From contig CAZQQX010000044.1 of the NCBI GenBank assembly GCA_964595565.1, positions 1 through 5,022 of the forward strand: a stretch of 5,022 nucleotides of DNA. The letters run 5' to 3'. Both the position numbers and the translations under genes were made by a program. Under the pieces are notes generated by a model. The model ran no database searches, had not been told where the DNA came from, and worked only from the letters and a program-made list of their open reading frames with translations. Origin of the DNA: JAQVEM01 sp964595565. GTDB taxonomy: Bacteria; Actinomycetota; Humimicrobiia; Humimicrobiales; Humimicrobiaceae. Below, piece after piece: positions 5,021 through 5,022 of this stretch (its first letter is position 1; every line of letters starts with the position of its first letter).

Positions 5021-5022
5021 AG

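Overview
The window is AT-rich DNA with strong GGAGG-type ribosome binding sites and gene families typical of anaerobic Firmicutes. A low-GC Clostridia-class bacterium is the likeliest source; this is inferred from composition and gene content, not from a marker gene. Four reading frames look intact. The rest is regulatory DNA, a dispersed short repeat, and a large amount of decaying coding sequence.

Left part (1-1403): a CorA-type Mg2+/divalent-cation channel gene (249-1313, +) has a leader containing a compact RNA element (about 123-179). This element looks like the closing helix and conserved 3' segment of an M-box (ykoK) magnesium riboswitch with the usual large core missing. The corA unit lies between two copies of a roughly 30-bp repeat (1-30 and 1375-1403). 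A diverged third copy lies at 4692-4721. All three share the 15-mer TCGAAATTTCGCAAC, which contains the palindrome CGAAATTTCG.

Middle left (1404-2540, all coding signal on the minus strand): a small helical 81-aa protein (1558-1803) overlaps by ATGA both the tail of a broken upstream frame (1800-1949) and the first codons of a frame that stops after 15 residues (1514-1561). It looks like the survivor of a tightly coupled small operon, perhaps WXG100/LXG-like. Further fragments of broken frames fill 2035-2407.

Middle (2421-3314, minus): a well-preserved DUF169 family protein (257 aa, conserved cysteines) with no intact partner. Its frame stays open for 39 codons beyond the TAG stop. To its right, 3487-3934 (+) is higher in GC and carries what may be a decayed DDE (rve-type) transposase.

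Right part (4072-5022, minus): a four-helix membrane protein gene of unknown family is broken by two mutually compensating frameshifts. Read together, its three frame segments give a continuous protein of about 182 aa. Upstream of it are repeat copy C, which may double as a terminator, and a RelB-like ribbon-helix-helix antitoxin (74 aa) without an adjacent toxin.

The genes do not form one pathway. The region reads as an accessory or decaying stretch between the corA unit and the antitoxin. The best leads are the shortened M-box-like leader, the GC-rich repeat family, and the reconstructable membrane gene.
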